The notes beneath the pieces are model-generated. The model did not search any database. It was not told the DNA's origin and was given only the letters and a program-made list of their open reading frames with translations. This document shows, one piece after another, positions 1 through 8,848 of a stretch of 64,000 nt of DNA. How positions within the stretch are numbered: the first letter of the stretch is position 1; each line of letters begins with the position of its first letter. A program made the position numbers and the translations under genes. The DNA comes from Bog-257 sp963846715 (GTDB lineage Bacteria; Acidobacteriota; Terriglobia; Terriglobales; Acidobacteriaceae): NCBI GenBank assembly GCA_963846715.1, contig CAWJXA010000001.1, positions 1 through 64,000 on the forward strand. The letters run 5' to 3'.

Positions 1-1
1 G

Positions 2-940
2 AGCGCTTGGAGGGGTATCCGGGGCGGATCGGAAGTGGTCCCATATGCCAGTACCTTGGTAGTGATCGGTCTCGTGCTGGCGAGCATAGGCATGTTCATT
101 GCCCTTGTCCATCGGATCACGTTCCTTCAGGTCAACCACATGTTGATTTTCACTGGCGACCAAGGACGAAAGGTAATATCCACAATCTATCCGTCACTGA
201 TATCCGAGATTGCACCCACTGCAACGGAAGATTTCCGCGCGCTACCTCAATCCCAGACGCTGATACATCATGGACGGCCTCGCTCGGTACAAGCGGTCGA
301 TGTCGCAGCATTAGTGAAGTTGGCTCAATTGTCTGATGGAATCATCGAGATGGTCGCAGCGGTCGGCGATACGATCGTAGAATCGACGCCCATATTGCAT
401 ATTCTTGGGGCGCATAGGCCAGTTGATGAACGGAAGTTACGGGAGGCAATTGACCTGGGCGAGGAGCGTACGTTCGAACAAGATCCCAAGTACGCAATCC
501 GCCTTCTGGTGGACATCGCGATCAAGGCTTTGTCGCCAGCGATTAACGATCCCACAACAGCCGTACAAGCACTGGACCAGATCGAGGACCTGCTGCTGCG
601 CCTGGGTCAACGCGACTTGGAAATCGGAAGGTACAACGATCGCAACGGCGCATTGAGACTGGTTATGCCATTTCCCACATGGGATGACATCGTTAGGCTG
701 GCTTTTGACGAGATAGGTTTTTACGGCGCCACCAGCGTACAAGTCATGCGACGCATGAACGCTCTCATTGCCGATCTGACACGGGCAGTCCCACGAGAAC
801 GCCGCGTAACCCTCGAATACTGGAATGCCCGATTAAAGTCGACGATCAGCCGTTCGTTCGCCGACGATGAAGAGAGGCTGGACGCGTCGAGAGAAGACCG
901 GCAAGGAATCGGCGTACCCCGCCAGCATTCCTCCGTGTAA
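2..940 (+). CDS. DUF2254 family membrane protein, 5' end cut by window edge
   Basis: The reading frame is open from base 2, so the N-terminus lies outside the window; the GTG at 35 is only the first internal start. What remains is one hydrophobic segment (around residues 15-40 of the visible part), then a long soluble region containing LSPAINDPTTA and PFPTWDDIVRLAFDEIGFYGA. These match my memory of the C-terminal half of DUF2254 predicted membrane proteins, in which several N-terminal transmembrane helices precede a cytoplasmic domain. The function of the family is not established. The gene is followed by about 390 bases without a gene, so it is probably not co-transcribed with ppk2. Confidence 0.7.
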   Translation, partial: SAWRGIRGGSEVVPYASTLVVIGLVLASIGMFIALVHRITFLQVNHMLIFTGDQGRKVISTIYPSLISEIAPTATEDFRALPQSQTLIHHGRPRSVQAVDVAALVKLAQLSDGIIEMVAAVGDTIVESTPILHILGAHRPVDERKLREAIDLGEERTFEQDPKYAIRLLVDIAIKALSPAINDPTTAVQALDQIEDLLLRLGQRDLEIGRYNDRNGALRLVMPFPTWDDIVRLAFDEIGFYGATSVQVMRRMNALIADLTRAVPRERRVTLEYWNARLKSTISRSFADDEERLDASREDRQGIGVPRQHSSV

Positions 941-1332
941 CCTCGCCAGTCTTCGAAGAGGGTTCCCGAAAGCAGGATCGTTTGAGCCGTCTGCTGCTTG
1001 AGGCGGGATCTTCGGCTCATGACTGCCCGAATCCTTGCTCCAAATTTCATTCCTATCCGTAGCCTCAACTCCATTCATTGGCAGGGGCACTCCGCCAATT
1101 CTGTTCTCTCCCTGTACCTTCGAGCGTTGAATCAACGTGACACGGGGATCGCGTTTCGTCCGGCGACCTGGTCCCGACCACCTAGGGTTTTGCCTAGTTG
1201 TGACGACACTCCTTCGAACCTAGGATTGTTTCTTAAATCAGAAATTCGTGTTGAGAAGAACTGACCGATGATTAGAAGTAGTGGTCAGTTTGCAGGATTT
1301 ACTACCAGCACAGATTCGGCGGAGGTAAGAGC
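941..1332. other. Intergenic region with possible operator
   Basis: I see no convincing gene here. An inverted repeat CTAGG-N6-CCTAG lies at about 1182-1197, and the palindrome CCTAGG follows at 1219-1224. Both lie upstream of the small ORF at 1333 and the ppk2-atp genes, so they could be a regulator site. No clear -35/-10 pair was found. Confidence 0.25.
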
Positions 1333-1419
1333 ATGAAGATTCTGAGACTGCTCTGGGAAGTTATTTTCCCTTTTGAAATCGTGCGGCCGCATCGAAGCAG
1401 AAATCACTTCCGACACTGA
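1333..1419 (+). CDS. Possible 28-residue small protein
   Basis: This short frame starts with ATG behind an excellent Shine-Dalgarno sequence (GGAGG, about 1321-1325) and ends in TGA. The peptide begins MKILRLLWEVIFPFEIV and ends in a basic, His/Arg-rich tail, so it could be a small amphipathic or membrane-associated peptide. It sits 48 bases before ppk2 in the same direction. Only the ribosome binding site and position argue for it; no family is recognised. It could equally be a leader peptide. Confidence 0.35.
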   Translation: MKILRLLWEVIFPFEIVRPHRSRNHFRH

Positions 1420-1467
1420 CTCGCGCCTGCTTGGGATTCAACGTAAACGCATTCATGAGGGTGACTT

Positions 1468-2331
1468 ATGAGTAAGAAGAAGAAATTGAAAGCCGACGCC
1501 GAGCCAAAATCAACGGCTGACTCTGAGCAGAAACCGAAGGCCGACGGTAATCAGAAGCTGAAGAACAAAGACTACATGAAGGAGTTGCGAAAACTTCAAG
1601 TGGAACTTTGCCATCTTCAGGAATGGGTGAAGGCCAAGGGATTGCGGGTCATCATCATCTTTGAAGGGCGAGACGCTGCCGGCAAGGGCGGGACGATCAA
1701 GGCGCTCACTGAACGGGTCAGTCCGCGCGTTTTCCGGGTGGCGGCATTGCCGGCGCCGTCGGACCGCGAGAAGGGACAGTTGTACATGCAGCGGTACATT
1801 GAGCATTTTCCGACGAAGGGCGAGATCGTAATATTCGACCGCAGTTGGTACAACCGTGCCGGCGTAGAGCACGTGCTGGGCTTCTGTACCCCGGAACAAC
1901 ACGATGCTTTCCTTGCAAACATTTCCGTATTTGAGAAGTTTGTCGTGGCGGGCGGTGTCCAGCTCATCAAAATCTGGCTTGAGTCCAGTGACAAGGAGCA
2001 GAAGCGCCGCTTTGAAGCGCGCATCGACGATCCGCTCCGCCAGTGGAAACTCAGCCCGGTGGACCTGTTTTCGCGCAAGCTCTGGTTCGATTACTCGCGC
2101 GCCCGCGACTTGATGCTCAAAGCCTCGGATACCGAGGAAGCGCCATGGTACATCCTGCCTTCCGACGACAAGAAACGGGCCAGGTTGAACGGTCTGGCCC
2201 ACATTCTTAGCCTGATTCCCCACGAGAAAGTGAAGCGCGAGAAGGTAAAGATGCCGAAGCGCTCGATGAAACATGCCTACGATGATCAGAAGTCGATCGA
2301 GAACCGGAAGTTCGTGAAGGAAGCGTACTGA
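1468..2331 (+). CDS. ppk2: Polyphosphate kinase 2 (PPK2)
   Basis: PPK2 enzymes transfer phosphate between polyphosphate and nucleoside diphosphates in the cytoplasm. The 287-residue protein has a charged Lys-rich N-terminal tail (about 1-35), then the P-loop-like fold: Walker A EGRDAAGKGGT at about 66-76, the lid/Walker B region with IVIFDRSWYNRAGVEHV, and the conserved RFEARIDDPLRQWKLSP stretch. Length and motifs fit a single-domain class I PPK2. Start at ATG 1468 follows GAGGGTGA. Only three bases separate its stop from atpB, so it is very probably co-transcribed with the ATP synthase genes. This suggests a link between polyphosphate and ADP/ATP supply, but that role is inferred from position. 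Confidence 0.93.
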   Translation: MSKKKKLKADAEPKSTADSEQKPKADGNQKLKNKDYMKELRKLQVELCHLQEWVKAKGLRVIIIFEGRDAAGKGGTIKALTERVSPRVFRVAALPAPSDREKGQLYMQRYIEHFPTKGEIVIFDRSWYNRAGVEHVLGFCTPEQHDAFLANISVFEKFVVAGGVQLIKIWLESSDKEQKRRFEARIDDPLRQWKLSPVDLFSRKLWFDYSRARDLMLKASDTEEAPWYILPSDDKKRARLNGLAHILSLIPHEKVKREKVKMPKRSMKHAYDDQKSIENRKFVKEAY

Positions 2332-2334
2332 TCG

Positions 2335-3237
2335 ATGAGAACTTCGCTCCAACGATGGTTGTGGCTGGTGATGGTGTTGCCAGCCTGTAAGGTATTTGCC
2401 GCGGAGCCGGAACAAGGCCTCCCGCAATACGCCGTCAAAATCGACCGATGGGGCAGCTTCATCACCAATTCGATGGTCGTCAGTTGGATTGTCGCTATCG
2501 GCTTGATCCTCTTCGCCAGAGTCGCGACGCGGAACATGAAAGGAATTCCCGGCGGGGCGCAGAACCTCTTTGAATGGCTGGTCGGGGGTCTGTACAACTT
2601 CCTGGAAAGCATCATTGGATCACATCTGGTCAAGCGCACCTTCTGGTTTCTGGCGACGATTTTCATTTTCATTCTGTCGGCAAATTGGCTCGGCCTCATC
2701 CCCGGAGTTGGCACGATTGGGTGGGGACACCAGTCCTCGCAGGGTTTCGTGGTCGACCAGCCGCTGTTCCGCGGTGCGAACGCCGATCTGAACCTAACAT
2801 TTGCTATGGCGCTTATCTTCTTCGCTTGTTGGATCGTGTGGGCGCTGCAGGAGCTTGGTCCGGTCGGGTTCGCAAAAGAATTGTTTGGACCCAAGGGTGA
2901 CACAACCGGATTTTTAAAAGCGCTGATGATCGTCGTGTTTTTCGCATCCGGCTGCCTGGAGATCGTCTCCATCCTGTTTCGCCCAGTCTCTCTGGGCTTT
3001 CGTCTTTATGGCAATACTTTTGCCGGGGAGATCATGCTGGAAACGATGTCCCGGCTGGCGCCGGGCTTCGGGTGGTTGCTGCCCATTCCGTTTTATTTCC
3101 TGGAATTGTTGGTGGGTTTCGTGCAGGCGCTGGTTTTTATGTTGTTGTGCGCTGTCTTCACACTGTTGATTTGTCAACACGAGGAAGCGGCGCCAGGGGA
3201 AGAACCCCAGACTAAACAAGGAATTTCGCCAGCTTGA
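2335..3237 (+). CDS. atpB: F-type ATP synthase subunit a
   Basis: Subunit a forms the proton half-channels beside the c-ring. The 300-residue protein has an N-terminal signal-like hydrophobic segment ending near VFAAEP, several membrane helices, and the signature SLGFRLYGNTFAGEIMLE, which includes the essential Arg of helix 4. A conserved Gln/Glu-rich last helix follows (FVQALVFMLLCAVFTLLI). It starts three bases after ppk2. No atpI precedes it, unlike many bacterial atp operons. The insert with PLFRGANADLNLTFAMALIFF is typical of the family. Confidence 0.95.
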   Translation: MRTSLQRWLWLVMVLPACKVFAAEPEQGLPQYAVKIDRWGSFITNSMVVSWIVAIGLILFARVATRNMKGIPGGAQNLFEWLVGGLYNFLESIIGSHLVKRTFWFLATIFIFILSANWLGLIPGVGTIGWGHQSSQGFVVDQPLFRGANADLNLTFAMALIFFACWIVWALQELGPVGFAKELFGPKGDTTGFLKALMIVVFFASGCLEIVSILFRPVSLGFRLYGNTFAGEIMLETMSRLAPGFGWLLPIPFYFLELLVGFVQALVFMLLCAVFTLLICQHEEAAPGEEPQTKQGISPA

Positions 3238-3285
3238 CCGTGTTCAATCGCGGAAGCCAGCGGAAATCAAAGAAAGGTGCAACAG

Positions 3286-3504
3286 ATGTCATTACCTATG
3301 TTGGCAGAGGGAGTGGTTGGCAACCTCCACGTTGGTTTGGCCGCGTTGGGCGCGGCGATAGGCGTGGGACTGATTGGCGGCAGGGCTTCAGATGCGGTGG
3401 GACGTAATCCCGGCGCTTCCACGAAGATCATGGTCCAGGCAATTCTGGCCATTGCCTTCGCAGAAGCGATCGTGTTTTATGCCTTGTTCCTGGTGAAACA
3501 GTAG
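3286..3504 (+). CDS. atpE: F-type ATP synthase subunit c
   Basis: This is the proteolipid of the rotor ring, 72 residues and two helices. Helix 1 carries the Gly-rich stretch AALGAAIGVGLIGG, the polar loop is RNPGA, and helix 2 has the ion-binding Glu in AFAEAIVFYALF. Residues diagnostic of Na+ binding (a Gln in helix 1 and the Ser/Thr after Glu) are absent, so proton coupling is expected. I chose ATG 3286 because AAAGG lies eight bases upstream; a GTG at 3277 in the same frame would overlap that ribosome binding site. Confidence 0.93.
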   Translation: MSLPMLAEGVVGNLHVGLAALGAAIGVGLIGGRASDAVGRNPGASTKIMVQAILAIAFAEAIVFYALFLVKQ

Positions 3505-3525
3505 CGATCGGAAGGGCGCAGAATT

Positions 3526-4071
3526 ATGAATGCCTTCATCTTATTGGCAGTCGCCCAGAGCGATGGCCAGGTCGCGCAGATCGCCCGGACCTTCGGTGTG
3601 GACTGGCAGCATCTGGTGGCGCAGATCATCAGCTTCACGATCGTGTGCGCTGTCCTCTACAAATTCGCTTATAAGCGCATCCTCGCGATGCTGGAACTAC
3701 GGCGTGAACAAATCAGGCAAGGCATCGCCAACGCGGAGAAGATTAAAGCAGAGTTAGACAAGACCGAAACCCAGCGCCAGGAAGTGCTGGCACAGGCCCA
3801 CACCCAAGGCACCGCCTTCATCGAGGAAGCTCGGGCTGCTGCGGCCCGTGTGCAGCAGGAGGAAACCAAGAAAGCGATTGCCGCTGCCGAACAGATCATG
3901 GCCAAGGCGCGGGAAGCCGCCGCGCAGGACCACGATCAAATGCTCGCTGAACTCAAACGCGAGATTGGCAAGTTGGTGGTGGAGGCTACGACCACGGTCA
4001 CCGGCAAGATTCTGACCGCGGAAGACCAGCGACGTCTGGCCGAGGAAACTTCGAAGCAGATCATGGCATAA
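3526..4071 (+). CDS. atpF: F-type ATP synthase subunit b
   Basis: Subunit b is the peripheral stalk. The 181-residue protein has one N-terminal membrane helix (about 29-50, LVAQIISFTIVCAVLYKFAY) and then a long charged, Ala/Glu/Lys-rich coiled coil to the C-terminus (ELKREIGKLVVEATTTVTGKIL). Only one b-type gene is present, so the stalk is presumably a b2 homodimer. It lies 21 bases after atpE and 2 bases before atpH. Confidence 0.93.
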   Translation: MNAFILLAVAQSDGQVAQIARTFGVDWQHLVAQIISFTIVCAVLYKFAYKRILAMLELRREQIRQGIANAEKIKAELDKTETQRQEVLAQAHTQGTAFIEEARAAAARVQQEETKKAIAAAEQIMAKAREAAAQDHDQMLAELKREIGKLVVEATTTVTGKILTAEDQRRLAEETSKQIMA

Positions 4072-4073
4072 CG

Positions 4074-4466
4074 ATGAAGATCACCAAGCAGCAAAAACGC
4101 GAGGCCAAGCAACTGTACCGAGTTTGTTTGGTAAACGGCCTACTCGACGAGAGCCGCGTTCGGCAAGCGGTCCAGGCCGTCATCGCCGCCGGTGAACGAG
4201 ATAGCCAACCCATCCTCGCTCATTTTCTGCGGCTGGTGAAACTCGACTATGCCGCGCACACGGCCAGCATCGAAAGCGCCATCCCCTTACCAGTCGATTT
4301 GCGGACTATCGTCCTAAGCGAGTTGACGCAGCGCTACGGGTCGGGGTTGACCACAGCCTTTGTTGAGAACCCGGAGCTGATTGGTGGGATGCGGATCCAG
4401 GTGGGATGCGATGTTTACGACGGCAGTGTGCGGGCCAGGCTGAAAGAGTTGGCAAAGAGCTTTTGA
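4074..4466 (+). CDS. atpH: F-type ATP synthase subunit delta, short form
   Basis: Delta joins the peripheral stalk to the alpha3beta3 head. The C-terminal signature NPELIGGMRIQVGCDVYDGSVRARL is clear. At 130 residues the protein is about 50 shorter than the common delta subunit. Its N-terminal helical domain is therefore reduced, starting MKITKQQKREAKQLYR. From memory, such short deltas with this N-terminus occur in Verrucomicrobia/PVC bacteria. The start overlaps nothing and the neighbouring genes are tightly packed, so truncation by a wrong start is unlikely. Confidence 0.85.
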   Translation: MKITKQQKREAKQLYRVCLVNGLLDESRVRQAVQAVIAAGERDSQPILAHFLRLVKLDYAAHTASIESAIPLPVDLRTIVLSELTQRYGSGLTTAFVENPELIGGMRIQVGCDVYDGSVRARLKELAKSF

Positions 4467-4478
4467 TCGAAGGTAACC

Positions 4479-6008
4479 ATGGCGAAACTAATTGAAGAAA
4501 TTGAAGCGCAAATCGCGGGCACGAAGACGACTGCGAAACAAAACGTGGGCATCATCCGCGAGGTTGGCGACGGAGTCGCCAAGATTGATGGCCTGTCTGA
4601 CGCCATGCTCAACGAGATGATCGATCTCGGGCACGGTGTTACCGGCCTAGCGTTGAATCTCGATGCAACCGAAGTCGGCGTTGTCGTTCTCGGCGACTAC
4701 ACGCAACTCAAACAGGGCGACGAAGTGCGCACCACCGGCAAAGTTCTACAAGTTCCCGTAGGCAAGGGCCTGCTAGGTCGAGTCGTCAACGTGCTGGGCG
4801 AACCTGTCGATGGTAAAGGGCCTATCCAATACGACAAGACCTATCCCGTGGAAAAAACTGCGCCTGGGATCATCCGCCGCCGCTCGGTCGATCAGCCTGT
4901 GCAGACCGGGACCATGGCGATTGATGCGATGATTCCGATTGGCCGCGGCCAACGCGAGTTGATCATTGGCGACCGCGCGACTGGCAAGACGACGATCTGC
5001 ATCGACACCATCATCAGCCAGGCCCGGCTTAATAAAGCCGCCGAGGCTGCCGGCGACAAGGACTACCGACTGCTGTACTGCATCTACGTCGCGATCGGCC
5101 AGAAGGAGTCGACCATCGCGCGGTTCATCGCTGCTCTCGAAGCAGCCGGCGCGATGCCGTACACGATCGTGGTGGCGGCACCGGCGTCGGAGTCCGCCGC
5201 AAACCAATATCTCGTGCCATTCGCCGGCGCGGCGATGGGCGAGTGGTTCATGGATAACGGCATGGACGCGCTGATCGTTTACGACGATCTGTCGAAGCAG
5301 GCGGTGGCTTACCGGCAGGTATCACTTTTGTTGAAGCGGCCTTCGGGTCGCGAGGCTTTTCCCGGCGATGTGTTTTACCTGCACAGCCGGTTGCTCGAAC
5401 GCGCGGCCCGGGTTGGCGAGAAGTATGGCAACGGTTCGCTCACCGCGATGCCCATCATCGAGACGCAGGCTGGCGATGTCTCTGCGTATATCCCGACCAA
5501 TGTCATCTCGATTACCGATGGACAGATTTTTCTGGAAACCGATTTGTTCTACCAAGGTCAGCGCCCGGCCATCAACGTCGGCATCTCGGTCTCACGCGTC
5601 GGTTCGGCGGCTCAAGTCAAAGCGATGAAGCAAGTGGCCGGACATCTGAAGGGCGAGCTTGCTCAGTTCCGGGAACTGGCTGCGTTCTCTCAGTTCGGCT
5701 CAGACCTCGACGCAAAAACACAGGCGCAGATCGACCGCGGCAAACGCATCATGGAGATTTTCAAGCAGGGACAGTACAACCCGATTCCGGTAGAGGTTCA
5801 AGTGATCGTGATTTGGGCCGCGCAAAACGGCTACATGGATCAGGTGCCCGTAGCGCGGGTCAAAGAGTTCCAGAATAAGTTGACGGAATACTTCACCACC
5901 CGCAAAGGCGAATTGCTCGCCCGGATCGGGAAGGAAAAAGCGATCAGCGACGCTTTGAAGGCTGAATTGAAGACGGCCGCCGACGAATTCAAGCAGACCT
6001 GGAAATAA
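4479..6008 (+). CDS. atpA: F-type ATP synthase subunit alpha
   Basis: Alpha is the non-catalytic nucleotide-binding subunit of F1. The 509-residue protein contains the beta-barrel domain (about 25-95), Walker A GDRATGKT at about 164-171, LIVYDDLSKQAVAYRQ, and the family signature PAINVGISVSRVGSAAQ. Length is normal. It starts at ATG 4479, 12 bases after atpH, behind GAAGGT. Confidence 0.97.
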   Translation: MAKLIEEIEAQIAGTKTTAKQNVGIIREVGDGVAKIDGLSDAMLNEMIDLGHGVTGLALNLDATEVGVVVLGDYTQLKQGDEVRTTGKVLQVPVGKGLLGRVVNVLGEPVDGKGPIQYDKTYPVEKTAPGIIRRRSVDQPVQTGTMAIDAMIPIGRGQRELIIGDRATGKTTICIDTIISQARLNKAAEAAGDKDYRLLYCIYVAIGQKESTIARFIAALEAAGAMPYTIVVAAPASESAANQYLVPFAGAAMGEWFMDNGMDALIVYDDLSKQAVAYRQVSLLLKRPSGREAFPGDVFYLHSRLLERAARVGEKYGNGSLTAMPIIETQAGDVSAYIPTNVISITDGQIFLETDLFYQGQRPAINVGISVSRVGSAAQVKAMKQVAGHLKGELAQFRELAAFSQFGSDLDAKTQAQIDRGKRIMEIFKQGQYNPIPVEVQVIVIWAAQNGYMDQVPVARVKEFQNKLTEYFTTRKGELLARIGKEKAISDALKAELKTAADEFKQTWK

Positions 6009-6025
6009 GTCCAGACCGGTGAAAT

Positions 6026-6898
6026 ATGCTTAGCCCACGTGAACTTCGAAGGCGCATCAAGTCGGTCGCCAGCACCGCACAGATCACCCGTGCAATGGAA
6101 ATGGTGGCTTCATCGAAGATGCGCAAGGCACAGCAGAATGCGCTGATGACGCGGCCGTTTGCGCAACTGCTGTATCGCATCCAGCGGCACGCGACAACTC
6201 ACGCCCGCGAGTTCACACATCCGCTGCTGGTGGTGCGTCCAGTTCGCATGCGTGCCGTGATCCTTGTCGGCACAGACAAAGGGCTGTGTGGGGCTCTCAA
6301 CACCAACCTGTTTCGTCTGGCTGCGGAGTTCGATACGGCAACCACCGTTTTCATCACCGCCGGCAAGCTGGCGGCTCAGTTCATCGCGCGCACCCGCCGG
6401 CAGTTGGCGGCGGAGTTTACCTTCACAGATGCAGTGCGGTTTGCCGAAGCCAGGCCGATTGCCAAATTTGCTCGCGATCTCTTCCTGAAGGGTGATGTGG
6501 ATGAGGTGAAGGTCATTGCGACGCAATTCGTCAACACGATGACCCAGCGAGCCGCTTGCTGGGAGTTTCTGCCGATTGGCGAAATCAAGGGGCTGAAAAT
6601 TCCTGGTGCAGAATCCGAAGCGAACTTAGGCTCCCAAACCTCCGATATCGTCTTTGAGCCAAGCCCGGAGGTGGTTCTCTCGTATCTCCTGGAAAACTAC
6701 CTCAACATTTTCGTCTACAAGGTGCTGTTGGAAGCCAAAGCCAGCGAACAGAGCGCCCGCATGGTGGCCATGAAGAATGCCACCGACAACGCCAGCGGCC
6801 TGATCAACGAATTAACTCTCGAATACAACACCCTGCGGCAGGGAAATATTACGAAGGAACTGCTCGAGATTGCGGGCGGCCAGCTCGGCAACGAGTAA
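6026..6898 (+). CDS. atpG: F-type ATP synthase subunit gamma
   Basis: Gamma is the central rotor shaft. The 290-residue protein begins with the standard RRRIKSVASTAQITRAMEMVASSKM coiled-coil motif region, has the VGTDKGLCGALNTNLF Rossmann-like stretch, and ends with the family signature ARMVAMKNATDNASGLI leading into a C-terminal helix. It lies 17 bases after atpA and 14 before atpD. Confidence 0.95.
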   Translation: MLSPRELRRRIKSVASTAQITRAMEMVASSKMRKAQQNALMTRPFAQLLYRIQRHATTHAREFTHPLLVVRPVRMRAVILVGTDKGLCGALNTNLFRLAAEFDTATTVFITAGKLAAQFIARTRRQLAAEFTFTDAVRFAEARPIAKFARDLFLKGDVDEVKVIATQFVNTMTQRAACWEFLPIGEIKGLKIPGAESEANLGSQTSDIVFEPSPEVVLSYLLENYLNIFVYKVLLEAKASEQSARMVAMKNATDNASGLINELTLEYNTLRQGNITKELLEIAGGQLGNE

Positions 6899-6912
6899 CG
6901 GAAGGGCGCGAC

Positions 6913-8316
6913 ATGAATACAGGCAAAATTGTTCAACTCGTGGGTCCGATCGTGGATGTCGAATTCACGGAGAACCTGCCGGCCATCTACAACGCGTTGA
7001 CTGTCGAACTTGTGCGAGAAAACGAGCCGGTCAAATTGACCCTCGAAGTGCAACAGCACCTTGGTGACAACTGGGTTCGGGCCGTCTCCATGTCCACTAC
7101 CGATGGTCTCAAACGCGGCTACGAAGTCATCGACACAGGTGCGCCCATTTCCATGCCAGTCGGGGACGGGGTGATGGGCCGGATATTCGATGTGTGCGGC
7201 AATCCGGTTGACGAACGCGGGCCGGTCAAGGCAGAGAAGTATTATCCGATCCATCGCGCATCACCCAAGCTCGTGGATCAATCGACCTCCGCGGAAGTCC
7301 TCACCACTGGCATCAAGGTCATCGACTTGATTTGTCCCTTCATGAAAGGTGGGAAGGTGGGAGCGTTCGGCGGCGCCGGCGTGGGCAAAACAGTGGTCAT
7401 CATGGAACTGATCAACAACATCGCCAAACTCCACGGCGGCGTGTCGGTGTTCGCCGGCGTCGGCGAGCGCACCCGGGAAGGCAACGATCTGTACCACGAA
7501 ATGTCGGAGGCCGGCGTCATTAAGCAGGATGACCTTGGAGCCTCAAAAATTGCACTCGTTTACGGCCAGATGAACGAACCACCCGGCGCGCGCCTACGCG
7601 TCGCGTTGTCTGCGCTTGCCATGACGGAATATTTTCGTGACGAGAAGAATCAGGATGTGTTGCTGTTCATCGACAACATCTTCCGGTTTTCGCAGGCCGG
7701 CTCGGAAGTGTCGGCCCTCCTCGGCCGCACCGCGAGCGCCGTCGGTTACCAGCCGACGCTTGCTGCTGAAATGGGCGCGCTCCAGGAACGTATTACTTCG
7801 ACCAAGAAAGGCTCGATCACCTCGTTTCAGGCGGTGTACGTACCGGCCGACGACCTGACCGATCCGGCGCCGGCCACCACATTCGCACACCTGGACGCGA
7901 CCCTTGTTTTGGAACGGTCGATTGCCGAGTTGGGCATCTACCCAGCGGTTGATCCGCTCGCCTCAACGTCCCGGGCGCTGGCGCCGGAAATTGTCGGCCA
8001 AGAACACTACGACGTCGCGCGCGGCGTGCAGGGGGTGCTCCAGCGCTACAAGGACCTGCAGGACATCATCTCGATTCTAGGCATGGACGAACTTTCGCCC
8101 GAGGACAAGACCTCGGTGTTGCGCGCTCGCAAGATTCAACGCTTCCTGAGCCAGCCTTTCAGTGTGGCGACCGTGTTTTCCGGGTTGGAGGGCAAACAAG
8201 TTCCCGTGGCCGAAACGGTGCGCGGCTTCAAAGAGATTCTCGAGGGCAAGCACGACTTCGTAGCGGAAGGCGACTTTTACATGAAGGGCGGGATTGACGA
8301 AGTCAAACCGAATTGA
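6913..8316 (+). CDS. atpD: F-type ATP synthase subunit beta
   Basis: Beta is the catalytic subunit. The 467-residue protein has Walker A GGAGVGKT at about 153-160, the catalytic Glu in GVGERTREGNDLYHE, Walker B with VLLFIDNIFRF, and the DELSPEDK loop. The N-terminus (NTGKIVQLVGPIVDVEF) is canonical. The start is ATG 6913, preceded by GGAAGGGC. Confidence 0.97.
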   Translation: MNTGKIVQLVGPIVDVEFTENLPAIYNALTVELVRENEPVKLTLEVQQHLGDNWVRAVSMSTTDGLKRGYEVIDTGAPISMPVGDGVMGRIFDVCGNPVDERGPVKAEKYYPIHRASPKLVDQSTSAEVLTTGIKVIDLICPFMKGGKVGAFGGAGVGKTVVIMELINNIAKLHGGVSVFAGVGERTREGNDLYHEMSEAGVIKQDDLGASKIALVYGQMNEPPGARLRVALSALAMTEYFRDEKNQDVLLFIDNIFRFSQAGSEVSALLGRTASAVGYQPTLAAEMGALQERITSTKKGSITSFQAVYVPADDLTDPAPATTFAHLDATLVLERSIAELGIYPAVDPLASTSRALAPEIVGQEHYDVARGVQGVLQRYKDLQDIISILGMDELSPEDKTSVLRARKIQRFLSQPFSVATVFSGLEGKQVPVAETVRGFKEILEGKHDFVAEGDFYMKGGIDEVKPN

Positions 8317-8319
8317 AAC

Positions 8320-8730
8320 ATGGCCAACACGCTAAAACTCGAAATCGTAACCGCTGAAGGCCCGGCGTACTCCGATGACGTCGAGATGGTCACATTGCCG
8401 GGCGTGACCGGCCAGTTCGGGGTCTACCCAGAACACGTTTCTCTGATGACGCAGATGGTGCCGGGCGAAATCATTGTGCGCAAAGATGGACGTGACACCT
8501 TCTTCGCGAGTGGCGGAGGACTGATCGAAGTCACTCCCACAAGTGTTTCGCTCCTCACGGATTTAGCGGTGCAAGCCGACAAGATTGACGAAGCCAAAGC
8601 CGAAGAAGCCCGGCAACGCGCCGAAGCTCGCCTCAAAGAAAAACTCTCTGACGAAGAGGTGGCCGCGACAAACGCGGCGCTGGCTCGCTCCTTGGTCCAG
8701 TTGCGTGTCAAGCGCAGGAAGCGCAAATGA
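8320..8730 (+). CDS. atpC: F-type ATP synthase subunit epsilon
   Basis: Epsilon is the rotor-associated regulatory subunit. The N-terminal beta-sandwich includes LPGVTGQFGVYPEHVSLMTQM and FFASGGGLIEVTPTSVSLL. A C-terminal two-helix region follows and ends in a very basic tail (RVKRRKRK). At 136 residues it has the full-length form with the inhibitory helices. It starts three bases after atpD and closes the operon. Confidence 0.93.
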   Translation: MANTLKLEIVTAEGPAYSDDVEMVTLPGVTGQFGVYPEHVSLMTQMVPGEIIVRKDGRDTFFASGGGLIEVTPTSVSLLTDLAVQADKIDEAKAEEARQRAEARLKEKLSDEEVAATNAALARSLVQLRVKRRKRK

Positions 8731-8848
8731 GGCATCGAGCCTGAGGCCCCAGAGCACTGTTCGCTGGTGTGAACCGCACTTTGAGGCATTCGCCATCCAC
8801 CCGAACTGGTGGCGATTGTAACGGCTGGGTGGTCAATAACATGCCGCG

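Noticed and set aside
998..1264. 88-codon plus-strand frame after the DUF2254 gene
   Set aside because: No ribosome site, no recognisable domain and shadow-like composition. The strongly preceded small frame at 1333 is a better candidate.
2335..8730. Na+-translocating N-type ATPase
   Set aside because: Gene order is the standard a-c-b-delta-alpha-gamma-beta-epsilon, a delta gene is present, and subunit c lacks the Na+-binding Gln and Ser/Thr residues.
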